A DNA stretch of 6,029 bases, taken from positions 1-6,029 of the forward strand of contig CASFFJ010000015.1 in the NCBI GenBank assembly GCA_949293915.1, given 5' to 3'. Position 1 is the stretch's first letter. Every line of letters begins with the position of its first letter. Under the pieces are notes generated by a model. The model was given only the letters and a program-made list of their open reading frames with translations. It had not been told where the DNA came from and did no database searches. A program made the translations under genes and the position numbers. Origin of the DNA: an uncultured Christensenella sp. GTDB lineage: Bacteria > Bacillota > Clostridia > Christensenellales > UBA1242. Below, piece after piece: positions 1-5,443 of the stretch.

Positions 1-10
1 CAATACATAA

Positions 11-86
11 GGACGATTAGCTCAGTTGGTAGAGCAACTGACTCTTAATCAGTGGGTCCAGGGTTCGAGTCCCTGATCGTCCACCA
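11..86 (+). tRNA. trnK: tRNA-Lys (anticodon CUU)
   Basis: This is a complete cloverleaf. The acceptor stem pairs GGACGAT (11-17) with ATCGTCC (76-82), followed by discriminator A83 and an encoded CCA tail (84-86). The D arm contains AGCTCAGTTGGTAGAGC. The anticodon stem ACTGA/TCAGT (37-41/49-53) encloses the 7-nt loop CTCTTAA with anticodon CTT at 44-46, which reads lysine AAG codons. The T arm carries GGTTCGAGTCC. Only 10 nt precede it in the window, so its promoter, or any upstream tRNA in the same transcript, lies outside. The last 38 nt overlap the antisense 3' end of the Nudix gene. Confidence 0.97.
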
Positions 87-633
87 ATTTATTTAAAAAC
101 TTTTTGTATTTTTTTACCATTCTAATCATACCATAATCATTTTTATCAATTAATTTTAAGGCCTCATCAATAGTAACCCATTTAATTTCCATAGATTCAT
201 TTGACATTTCATAATTATGACTTTCTACAATAAATAAAAAGTTAACATCATAATGCCAGTGTTCTGGTTCATTTTTCTTGGCACTATAAGGAATTCTCAT
301 AACTGCGACATCAAAAATAGAATTTATCCCTAGTTCAAAATTTATAATCCCAGCTTCTTCCATAATTTCTCTTTTGGCAACATTAAGGCTATCTTCTTCA
401 CCATCACTATGACCGCCAAACTGAAACCACAATCCAGATTTCTTATGATGATTTAGTAAAATATTGCCTTGCTTATCACCAACAAAAGCTCCAGCTGTTA
501 TATGCCCTTCTAAATTTGACCTATCATAACAATTAGTATAATTTTCAAGAAAGTATTTTACTTTTTGCACATTTTCCTTTTCTTTATTATCATATGGTTT
601 ATAAATTTTTATTTCATTTAATAAATTGAACAT
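49..633 (-). CDS. Nudix hydrolase, 194 aa, C-terminus antisense to tRNA-Lys
   Basis: A probable cytoplasmic Nudix pyrophosphohydrolase that would cleave a nucleoside diphosphate linked to another moiety; the substrate cannot be told. The full Nudix box GX5EX7REUXEEXGU is intact at residues 74-96 (starts GHSDGEED, ends REIMEEAGI). The flanking HITAGAFV, HHKKSGLWFQFGGH and HWHYDVNFLF segments are typical of the subgroup of roughly 180-200 residues with a GxWxQxGGHxD motif. I chose the ATG at 633 because AAGGAG (645-640) sits 6 nt upstream; the in-frame ATGs at 675 and 654 have no such site. The last 12-13 codons (VDDQGLEPWTH region) are the antisense of the tRNA T arm and 3' end, so the native C-terminus has probably been replaced or extended. 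No terminator follows; transcription would run antisense into the tRNA gene. Confidence 0.92.
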   Translation of the reverse strand: MFNLLNEIKIYKPYDNKEKENVQKVKYFLENYTNCYDRSNLEGHITAGAFVGDKQGNILLNHHKKSGLWFQFGGHSDGEEDSLNVAKREIMEEAGIINFELGINSIFDVAVMRIPYSAKKNEPEHWHYDVNFLFIVESHNYEMSNESMEIKWVTIDEALKLIDKNDYGMIRMVKKYKKFLNKLVDDQGLEPWTH

Positions 634-699
634 ATTCTTCTCCTTATAATTCATTATCAATATGCAAAATGTCATAAAGATATTTAAATCTTGATTGTT

Positions 700-912
700 T
701 TACCATTCAAATGTTTGATAATGTTGTTTAACTAATTTCAATATTTATTGATAGCCTCATTTATTGTTTTTATAGGTTTAAATGTTTTTAATAAAGATTG
801 ATTAACTTTAAAACATAAACACATTGAATTACACAATATCTTTTTTTTGCCTCAAGCATATAAGCTATATCTAACATTTCTTTTTTAAATCTCAAATGGT
901 AACAACTTTCAT
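700..912 (-). pseudogene. Possible decayed small gene with three frameshifts
   Basis: AAGGA (924-920) lies 7 nt before ATG (912-910), but that frame stops after MKVVTI. Protein-like sequence then continues by changing frame three times, each time in the same direction. The pieces are HLRFKKEMLDIAYMLEAKK (to about 842), then ILCNSMCLCFKVNQSLLKTF and onward through KPIKTINEAINKY (839-741), then LKLVKQHYQTFEW followed by TAA (741-700). The second change falls on a run of eight A residues (848-841), a usual slippage site. One added base at each point would restore a basic, helical protein of about 70 residues. I do not recognise the family. Stop-free stretches in AT-rich DNA can mislead, so this is tentative. 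It lies 66 nt upstream of the Nudix gene on the same strand. Confidence 0.35.
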
Positions 913-930
913 AATCTTATCCTTAATTTA

Positions 931-939
931 AGTATAACA
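931..939 (-). promoter_or_regulatory. Extended -10 candidate for the decayed gene
   Basis: Read on the minus strand this is TGTTATACT, a good match to the extended -10 pattern TGnTATAAT. No convincing -35 lies 16-18 nt upstream, but extended -10 promoters do not need one. Transcription would start near 924, just at the Shine-Dalgarno sequence of the 912-700 reading frame. Confidence 0.4.
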
Positions 940-1233
940 TAAAATTTATAAAATTGTAGCAATATTTTACAAGTTGATATCTCAAAATCTTTGTCTTTTC
1001 GTTTTTGTGCTTTTATTTTTCATATTCATAAGACTTCTTAAAAAAAGTGTAATCTAATACTAATTTGTTGTATTTATTTAGATATATTTAGTAAAATTTC
1101 ATTATTTTGTAGTTTTTTAACCAAAATCTTTTATAAAAATGATTAATTTTTTAATTTTTAAATTTGGATTTATTGAATATTTTTTGTTTGTATTCACAAA
1201 ATACTATTAGCAAACCAAAAAAAAGGAGACAAT
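940..1233. other. AT-rich intergenic gap, no gene seen
   Basis: Homopolymeric A/T DNA without a supportable reading frame on either strand, and without a visible riboswitch or RNA fold. It must hold the promoter of the exported-protein gene at 1234. The best -10 is TACTAT at 1202-1207, but no good -35 is placed with it. The Shine-Dalgarno sequence AAGGAG of that gene is at 1223-1228. Confidence 0.5.
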
Positions 1234-1836
1234 ATGACACAGGTTAAAAAAGCAAAAAAAGGTGTATCAACATCTACAATAGCAATTATTACGCTATCTA
1301 TTCTGTTAGTCGCGGCAATAGCAATTGGTGTGACTCTCGCCTACTTTACAGGTTCAGCAAATGTAGCCGGTAACATTACGCTAGGTGACCCTGTAACAAT
1401 CTCTATCACACAAGGCGGAGCATCCGTTTCTACTCTAACATTTGATGAGACTGCATTGCCCGGTACAGTATATAGTCAATCGATAGGTGTTCAATCCCCA
1501 GCTCAAATGACTGATGCGTTAGTTAGAGCAAAATTGACTATTACAAACACTGATGGAGCAACCACTACTGTAGAAGCGACTACAACTGCTGATTGGGTAA
1601 AAGGCAATGATGAATATTACTATTATAATGGCGTATTAAGTGCAAGTAGTAATATTGATTTTGTAACTGCAATCACAGTGCCTACTACTTTAACCAATGA
1701 AGATGCCAACAAAACATATAGCGTAAATGTAGTTGTGGAAGCAATACAACAAGCCAACAATGCTGCAAATGCAGTTTGGACAACTGCACCAGAAACTTGG
1801 TTAGAGACATATTCACCAGTAGCGACTGAAAGCTAA
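1234..1836 (+). CDS. TasA/camelysin-like exported surface protein, SipW-type signal, 200 aa
   Basis: An exported protein of the SipW-dependent class, which includes TasA biofilm fibres and camelysin. The basic N-terminus (MTQVKKAKKG) is followed by a hydrophobic stretch at about 14-36 and then TLAYFTGSANVAGNITLGD. The 'AYFT...G.ITLG' arrangement just after the hydrophobic core is the hallmark of this signal type. Cleavage is probably near A36-Y37. The mature part is Thr/Ala/Val-rich, free of cysteine and probably beta-rich. It contains WVKGNDEYYYYNGVL (121-135) and VNVVVEAIQQ (164-173), motifs I associate with this family. There is no LPXTG anchor. AAGGAG lies 5 nt before the ATG, and two tandem stops (TAA TGA) end the gene. 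No SipW peptidase gene is in the window. The codons are visibly richer in G+C than the neighbours. Assembly into fibres is inference. Confidence 0.85.
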   Translation: MTQVKKAKKGVSTSTIAIITLSILLVAAIAIGVTLAYFTGSANVAGNITLGDPVTISITQGGASVSTLTFDETALPGTVYSQSIGVQSPAQMTDALVRAKLTITNTDGATTTVEATTTADWVKGNDEYYYYNGVLSASSNIDFVTAITVPTTLTNEDANKTYSVNVVVEAIQQANNAANAVWTTAPETWLETYSPVATES

Positions 1837-1860
1837 TGAAAGACAACAATATTAACGCTC

Positions 1861-1891
1861 AAAAATCACTTCAATCAAGAAGTGATTTTTT
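1861..1891 (+). terminator. Intrinsic terminator of the exported-protein gene
   Basis: A 12-bp perfect stem, AAAAATCACTTC (1861-1872) with GAAGTGATTTTT (1879-1890), closes a 6-nt AATCAA loop. The 3' arm ends in a T run to 1891. It starts 24 nt after the stop codon, making the upstream gene a single transcription unit. Confidence 0.85.
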
Positions 1892-2012
1892 AAAAATTAT
1901 TTAATTTCATTGTTAAAATTGCTCAAACTTATAAATATTTAGTAAAACTTAATATTTAATCTTTAAAAGTCATTACAATTTTTTGTCTCATTTAAATTCA
2001 TTAACTAGATAT

Positions 2013-2048
2013 AAAAATCAAAAAAACCACCTAAATGATTGGTGGTTT
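2013..2048 (-). terminator. Intrinsic terminator of the M23-protein transcript
   Basis: On the minus strand AAACCACC (2048-2041) pairs with GGTGGTTT (2031-2024) around a 9-nt loop. A long T-rich tract follows, running to about 2013. It lies 25 nt after the stop of the SpoIIQ-like gene and closes the minus-strand run that begins at 4122. Confidence 0.88.
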
Positions 2049-2073
2049 CAAATGTAGTTTGTCTACATAATAA

Positions 2074-2661
2074 TTATTTATCTGCTAATGATAAATAGTC
2101 ATTTGGATTAACTTTTACGCCATCTTTTAAGATTTCTAAGTGTAAATGTGCGCCACTATTTAACTCTTGCGCCATAGTTGAACTTGCCTCGCCAATTAGT
2201 TGACCAGCGCTGACACTGTCGCCAACTTTTACACTCACATCTTCGCTAAGTGATTTGTATACAGAAGTTAGTCCATTAGAATGACTAATCTCAATAACTG
2301 TACCTTCTAAATAATTTGTGTACACATTTATCACAGTTCCATCACTAATAGCCATTACATCTAAGCTGTCTGTTGCAACAAAGTCAATTGCTTTATGAAT
2401 TTCCCATTGCTTTAAAGTGTCGTTATATTGAAGTTCGCTAGCTGAATAATCTTTTGATATTGTAGCATTCTTCATAGGCACAACAAATGTAGCAACAGAA
2501 ACTGGCAAGTTGTCATCCCCAACATTTAATTCATTATCTGTATTTCTGTTATTAACAAGAGCAATAGTTACAGCACACGCTATTACTAGCAAACCTATTA
2601 ATGTTGCATACATATAATTAAGTACAATTTTTTTCTTTTGTTTTGAGTTTTGTTTGTCCAT
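2074..2661 (-). CDS. Membrane-anchored M23 peptidase-family protein, SpoIIQ-like, 195 aa
   Basis: A LytM/M23 domain protein tethered by one N-terminal membrane helix (about 15-37) after a very basic cytoplasmic segment; the rest would lie outside the membrane. The M23 fold covers about 79-190. The zinc-ligand motifs are present: H89-x3-D93 (HKAIDF) and H172-x-H174 (HLHLE). The usual 'YxHL' histidine is replaced, the sequence reading VYKSLS (134-139), a feature I associate with SpoIIQ. SpoIIQ of B. subtilis is a catalytically inactive partner of SpoIIIAH in engulfment; clostridial SpoIIQ keeps a zinc site. I chose the ATG at 2661 because AAGGAGGAG ends 5-6 nt before it; the in-frame ATG at 2691 has no such site. 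The gene lies 55 nt after the YwmB-like gene and is probably cotranscribed. M23 membership is firm; the SpoIIQ role is inferred. Confidence 0.9.
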   Translation of the reverse strand: MDKQNSKQKKKIVLNYMYATLIGLLVIACAVTIALVNNRNTDNELNVGDDNLPVSVATFVVPMKNATISKDYSASELQYNDTLKQWEIHKAIDFVATDSLDVMAISDGTVINVYTNYLEGTVIEISHSNGLTSVYKSLSEDVSVKVGDSVSAGQLIGEASSTMAQELNSGAHLHLEILKDGVKVNPNDYLSLADK

Positions 2662-2716
2662 CTTTCTCCTCCTTAAGAAAATAATGGACAAATTTTTAAG
2701 TTTTAAACATAAAATT

Positions 2717-3133
2717 TTAAAAACTTCCTAAAATTAATGGCCAACCTATGACAGTATATTCATAATTTTGTGCAATTTGAAGATTTACATCCTTATTGTC
2801 AAGTTTGATATGCCTTGCTATTAAGTCTGTATGACAATACAAAACATTTGTTCCATCTGTTAAAACTTCTACCATTATTATTTCGGCATCTAGTTCTTCA
2901 ATTACGCTTGCCAGTTCACAATTTTGAATAATCATACTTTCGCCAATAATTTTACCATCAACTTCACCTAGATTCATATAACAACTGCCTAAACTGACAT
3001 AATCTTTACTGAGTGGTACATTAGAATAAGCAAAATATTCGCCATCAAAATAATCAAGCAGTGTAAAATCAACATTCGGTGTAGATGATAATAATATCGT
3101 AAATAATGAGATAATGATTAAAATTTTTTTCAT
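2717..3133 (-). CDS. Secreted small protein, possibly YwmB-like, 138 aa
   Basis: Residues 1-17 form a classic signal peptide (MKKILIIISLFTILLSS), so the product is exported or held by an uncleaved anchor. The mature part of about 120 residues is acidic. It ends in VNLQIAQ (116-122) and TVIGWPLILGSF (127-138). From memory, the sporulation-cluster protein YwmB (DUF1779) ends similarly (NLQIA, then TVTVGTP), though YwmB is about twice as long, so this would be a short relative. In B. subtilis ywmB lies in the spoIID/spoIIQ neighbourhood, and here the next gene is SpoIIQ-like, which supports the idea without proving it. There is no Shine-Dalgarno sequence; TATAAT lies 5 nt before the ATG. Cysteines are at 51, 72 and 100. 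The gene itself is secure, the family is tentative. Confidence 0.8.
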   Translation of the reverse strand: MKKILIIISLFTILLSSTPNVDFTLLDYFDGEYFAYSNVPLSKDYVSLGSCYMNLGEVDGKIIGESMIIQNCELASVIEELDAEIIMVEVLTDGTNVLYCHTDLIARHIKLDNKDVNLQIAQNYEYTVIGWPLILGSF

Positions 3134-3138
3134 ATGAT

Positions 3139-3144
3139 ATTATA
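3139..3144 (-). promoter_or_regulatory. Consensus -10 immediately before the YwmB-like ATG
   Basis: The minus strand reads TATAAT and then ATCAT directly before ATG at 3133. A start 6-7 nt after the hexamer would fall on the start codon, giving a leaderless mRNA. A TTGATT at 3171-3166 is 21 nt away, too far for an ordinary -35. In DNA this AT-rich a chance TATAAT is quite possible. Confidence 0.35.
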
Positions 3145-3189
3145 TTGACAAAAATATAAAATTTTAATCAATATATGAAAATTTTTTTG

Positions 3190-4122
3190 TTAAACTGAAA
3201 AAATGTCATATAAATATAAATATCCTATTATTCCATCATCTTGTTTTGCATATAATTTTATTTTTTCAATCAATGATTTTAAATCTTTTTCATTGTATTG
3301 ATATGATACGGATAAAATCTCTAAAATTTTTTCACGTGTTTTATTAACTGCGGTTGAAAGATAATAATAATTGAGATTTATCATATTAATTAATAAATCA
3401 TTGTTGTACATAGCATAAAATTTATCTACCAGAGCATAATTGTCAGCACACGCCTTACATACATCCACCAAAAACAAATTGTGATTTTTAACAGAATTAA
3501 TTAGCAGACTAAATGCACTGATTAATATATAATCAACAAGTGGCAACTGCTCATAATCTATATCGCACGATTTAATTATTTCAATATCTTTAAAATAAAT
3601 GTCGGATAGACAATTTAATTCTTCAATGAACGCACCAATATTATTTTCGCTAGAAAAACTGAATTCGATATGGTTCGATTTCATATTTACTAAATTTTTT
3701 ATACAACTATAAAATTTGCTAAAATATACGCTTGTCATACAGGGAATATCTATAATGTTTGAATTAAAGACAATATAGTTTTGAGATGATGACAATTCAT
3801 TTTTATTATTTAAATAAAAAGGTAAAAAGTTATCAACTGTTGGAATAAAAATATTTATAAATTCATCAATGTTTTGATTGATTTTTAGATAGCTATCTGC
3901 TGAGCAAAAAAATATTAACAATTTATAACCATCGTTAACTATATCAATATTATGCTGTTTTGAAATATCAAATTGATTGTAAATGCAATATTCTTTAATT
4001 TGATTATGTAGGTCAATAATCTCTAGATTACTGACAGTATCATCAAAAATTAGCATAACCTTTTGAAACTTTGCTTTTGATAAAATAATATTAATGATAT
4101 CGGTTTTTTCTATAATATTCAT
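3190..4122 (-). CDS. Unrecognised 310-aa protein
   Basis: I do not recognise the family. The protein is Ile/Asn/Tyr-rich, as expected in an AT-rich genome, with no signal peptide or clear membrane span, so it is probably cytoplasmic. KVMLIFDDTVSNLEIIDLHN (21-40) and YKLLIFFCSADSYLKI (66-81) look like beta-strand/helix units of an alpha/beta fold. The C-terminal half (about 195-300) looks wholly helical. Eight cysteines include one CxxC (CKAC, 222-225). The order of strands, then IFIPT (91-95), then a helical C-terminal half is loosely reminiscent of the iron-alcohol-dehydrogenase/dehydroquinate-synthase fold, but the GGGS nucleotide and metal motifs are missing. The ATG at 4122 has no Shine-Dalgarno sequence; an extended -10 lies 6 nt upstream. 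It sits 56 nt before the YwmB-like gene on the same strand, so a shared transcript is likely. Confidence 0.75.
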   Translation of the reverse strand: MNIIEKTDIINIILSKAKFQKVMLIFDDTVSNLEIIDLHNQIKEYCIYNQFDISKQHNIDIVNDGYKLLIFFCSADSYLKINQNIDEFINIFIPTVDNFLPFYLNNKNELSSSQNYIVFNSNIIDIPCMTSVYFSKFYSCIKNLVNMKSNHIEFSFSSENNIGAFIEELNCLSDIYFKDIEIIKSCDIDYEQLPLVDYILISAFSLLINSVKNHNLFLVDVCKACADNYALVDKFYAMYNNDLLINMINLNYYYLSTAVNKTREKILEILSVSYQYNEKDLKSLIEKIKLYAKQDDGIIGYLYLYDIFSV

Positions 4123-4128
4123 ATCAAA

Positions 4129-4159
4129 ATTTTAGCATATCAACTTTAAGATTTGTTAA
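4129..4159 (-). promoter_or_regulatory. Promoter predicting a leaderless mRNA for the 310-aa gene
   Basis: On the minus strand TTAACA (4159-4154) is followed after 19 nt by the extended -10 TGCTAAAAT (4137-4129). A standard start seven positions after the hexamer falls exactly on the A of the ATG at 4122. This agrees with the absence of a Shine-Dalgarno sequence there. Confidence 0.45.
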
Positions 4160-4192
4160 GCGAAAAATATTTAATTTTTACATAAAAGAACG

Positions 4193-4207
4193 AAATATGT
4201 CATATTT
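4193..4207. promoter_or_regulatory. Palindrome between divergent promoters, possible operator
   Basis: AAATATG and CATATTT form a perfect 15-bp palindrome with a single central T. It ends 12 nt before the -35 of the acyl carrier protein gene and lies upstream of the divergent 310-aa gene promoter. It does not match the FapR or FabT boxes as I recall them. Confidence 0.3.
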
Positions 4208-4219
4208 GTTTTTTTTTGC

Positions 4220-4248
4220 TTTACATTTTTTTTAATTTAATATAAAAT
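4220..4248 (+). promoter_or_regulatory. Sigma-A-type promoter of acpP
   Basis: TTTACA (4220-4225) and TAAAAT (4243-4248) are separated by exactly 17 nt, each one mismatch from the consensus. The predicted start is near 4255, leaving a very short leader that begins at the Shine-Dalgarno sequence. Confidence 0.6.
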
Positions 4249-4267
4249 AATAATGTAGGAGGCAATA

Positions 4268-4495
4268 ATGGACGAAAAAATCATTAATTTAATTGCAGAA
4301 AAATTGGGTAAGAAAAACGAATCAATAACCTTAAATTCACGCTTGATAGAAGATTTGGGTGCAGATAGTTTGGATGTTGTTGAACTTGTTATGACATTTG
4401 AAGATGAATTTGGTGTAGCGCTTCCAGATGAAGATGTTGCCAAGATGAAAACTGTTGGTGATATTATTACATATATAAAGAATTTAAACAAATAA
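4268..4495 (+). CDS. acpP: Acyl carrier protein
   Basis: A cytoplasmic carrier of growing fatty-acyl chains in type II fatty acid synthesis. The 75-residue acidic four-helix protein has the invariant GADSLD motif (31-36), whose Ser34 receives the phosphopantetheine arm from holo-ACP synthase. It is followed by VVELVMTFEDEFGV, the conserved partner-binding helix II. The length matches the family (about 75-80). The Shine-Dalgarno TAGGAGG (4256-4262) sits 5 nt before the ATG. The gene stands alone between its own promoter and terminator and is divergent from the 310-aa gene. It is not inside a plsX/fab/rnc cluster, at least not in this window. Confidence 0.97.
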   Translation: MDEKIINLIAEKLGKKNESITLNSRLIEDLGADSLDVVELVMTFEDEFGVALPDEDVAKMKTVGDIITYIKNLNK

Positions 4496-4520
4496 AGGTT
4501 TTATTTGTTAAATAATTACT

Positions 4521-4550
4521 AAAAATACTCAATAAAATTGAGTGTTTTTT
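4521..4550 (+). terminator. Intrinsic terminator of acpP
   Basis: A 13-bp stem with one T-G wobble pairs AAAAATACTCAAT (4521-4533) with ATTGAGTGTTTTT (4537-4549) around an AAA loop and ends in six T residues. It lies 25 nt after the acpP stop codon. Confidence 0.88.
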
Positions 4551-4684
4551 ATATTATTAATTTTTGTTTTTTAATACTAATTATTCTACATTGTCATTAT
4601 AAAATTAAATGTTTTGATTTTACTTTTGTTTTATATATATTTATTTAAAAAAAGTTAATAAAATATAATCATAGATTTGTTGTA

Positions 4685-4703
4685 TTAACAAGATTCTTGT
4701 TAA
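4685..4703. repeat. 19-bp perfect palindrome in convergent intergenic DNA
   Basis: TTAACAAGA (4685-4693) and TCTTGTTAA (4695-4703) are exact inverted copies around a central T. It lies between the terminators of acpP and of the gene at 4789, with no neighbouring start codon, so its role is unclear. As RNA it could fold only if the centre opened to form a loop; as DNA it resembles a dimer binding site. It stands out from the surrounding simple A/T sequence. Confidence 0.6.
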
Positions 4704-4741
4704 CGCTTATTAATAATAAATAATTTAAAAATATAAACAAT

Positions 4742-4784
4742 ATAAAATAATAAAAAGACACTTAGAATTAACTAAGTGTCTTTT
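4742..4784 (-). terminator. Intrinsic terminator after the 195-aa protein gene
   Basis: A 13-bp perfect stem pairs AAAAGACACTTAG (4753-4765) with CTAAGTGTCTTTT (4772-4784) around a 6-nt loop. On the minus strand it is followed by TATTATTTTATA, extending the stem's T run. It starts 4 nt after the stop codon. On the plus strand it also ends in TTTTGTTTTT and could work in both directions. Confidence 0.92.
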
Positions 4785-4788
4785 GTTT

Positions 4789-5376
4789 TTATCGATTGTA
4801 GCCTTTTTCTACAAGGTAATTATATAAAGCACTATAATCTGCGCTGACTTTATAGTATTTTGTGTAAACTGTGTCGCTGGTATTAAATGAACCATCAGTA
4901 TTGTAATAAGGTACAACATATACTTTAACTTCATCATTACCATCTGTATTAAGTATTGTAAAAATTAAATTTCTGTAATAATAATTTTTGCCATTTTCAT
5001 CCTTAAATGCCTTGTTGCCATCCATAAGTTTTTGTGGTTCGCTATAACTGAAATTTACATAAAATCCAGATGTAGTAGGAATAGTTGTTGCTGTTGTGCT
5101 GTTTGTCACAATAATAGGTTTGTCATTAATAGTACCATTAAACAATGCAGTAAGGCTAGTCTCTTTGCTAGCATTATTAATAGAATCTATAATCTTGTCA
5201 TAATGTTCATCATCATGCAAACCAAGAGTAGTACCTGATGAATACTGAACAAATATTTTATCAGGTTTATTGAATTTTATTGCGTGATTAACATCCACAT
5301 TAGCCATAACAAGCGTTGCAATAATTAACAGTCCAATAATAGATAAACTTACAATTGCTGTAATTTTTTTTGCCAT
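4789..5376 (-). CDS. Single-span membrane-anchored protein of unknown function, 195 aa
   Basis: I do not recognise the family. A short basic start (MAKK) and one hydrophobic helix at about 5-25 are followed by roughly 170 residues that would lie outside the membrane. There is no cysteine at all, so it is not a lipoprotein. The external part has a Ser/Thr-rich stretch (NSTTATTIPTTSG, 92-104) and several Tyr-rich strands (NYYYRN 131-136, VYVVPYY 152-158, VYTKYYKVSADYSALYNYL 170-188), suggesting a beta-rich fold. AAGGAG (5388-5383) lies 6 nt before the ATG. The gene is 67 nt downstream of ftsH on the same strand with no terminator between, so it may be read with ftsH. It also has a promoter candidate of its own. 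Confidence 0.88.
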   Translation of the reverse strand: MAKKITAIVSLSIIGLLIIATLVMANVDVNHAIKFNKPDKIFVQYSSGTTLGLHDDEHYDKIIDSINNASKETSLTALFNGTINDKPIIVTNSTTATTIPTTSGFYVNFSYSEPQKLMDGNKAFKDENGKNYYYRNLIFTILNTDGNDEVKVYVVPYYNTDGSFNTSDTVYTKYYKVSADYSALYNYLVEKGYNR

Positions 5377-5408
5377 ATATTTCTCCTTAAATCTTCTAGT
5401 TCTAATAA

Positions 5409-5437
5409 AGAATACACTAATTAACGAATAAAATCAA
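5409..5437 (-). promoter_or_regulatory. Promoter candidate for the 195-aa membrane-protein gene
   Basis: On the minus strand TTGATT (5437-5432) and TATTCT (5414-5409) are spaced by exactly 17 nt. This would start a transcript near 5402, about 26 nt before the ATG, allowing expression without ftsH. Confidence 0.45.
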
Positions 5438-5443
5438 GTGATT

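Noticed and set aside
11..86. Integrated element at the tRNA-Lys 3' end with duplicated attachment site.
   Set aside because: No second copy of the tRNA 3' end and no integrase gene was seen in the window.
634..675. Longer start of the Nudix protein at the ATG at 675 or 654.
   Set aside because: Neither has a Shine-Dalgarno sequence at the right distance, whereas the ATG at 633 has AAGGAG 6 nt upstream; the extra residues are not Nudix-like.
2662..2691. Longer start of the M23 protein at 2691.
   Set aside because: The extra ten residues would be encoded across the strong AAGGAGGAG site that serves the ATG at 2661.
3158..3185. Two copies of AAAATTTT around a 12-nt spacer, a possible terminator between the 310-aa and 138-aa genes.
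   Set aside because: The stem would be purely A/T and each 8-mer is self-complementary; it is expected by chance in this composition and too weak to stop transcription.
3190..4122. Calling the 310-aa protein an iron-containing alcohol dehydrogenase or dehydroquinate synthase.
   Set aside because: Only a loose order of strands and helices agrees; the GGGS nucleotide motif and metal-binding histidines are absent.
4237..4491. Open reading frame antisense to acpP.
   Set aside because: A shadow of the acpP codons: no ribosome binding site, low-complexity serine-rich translation.
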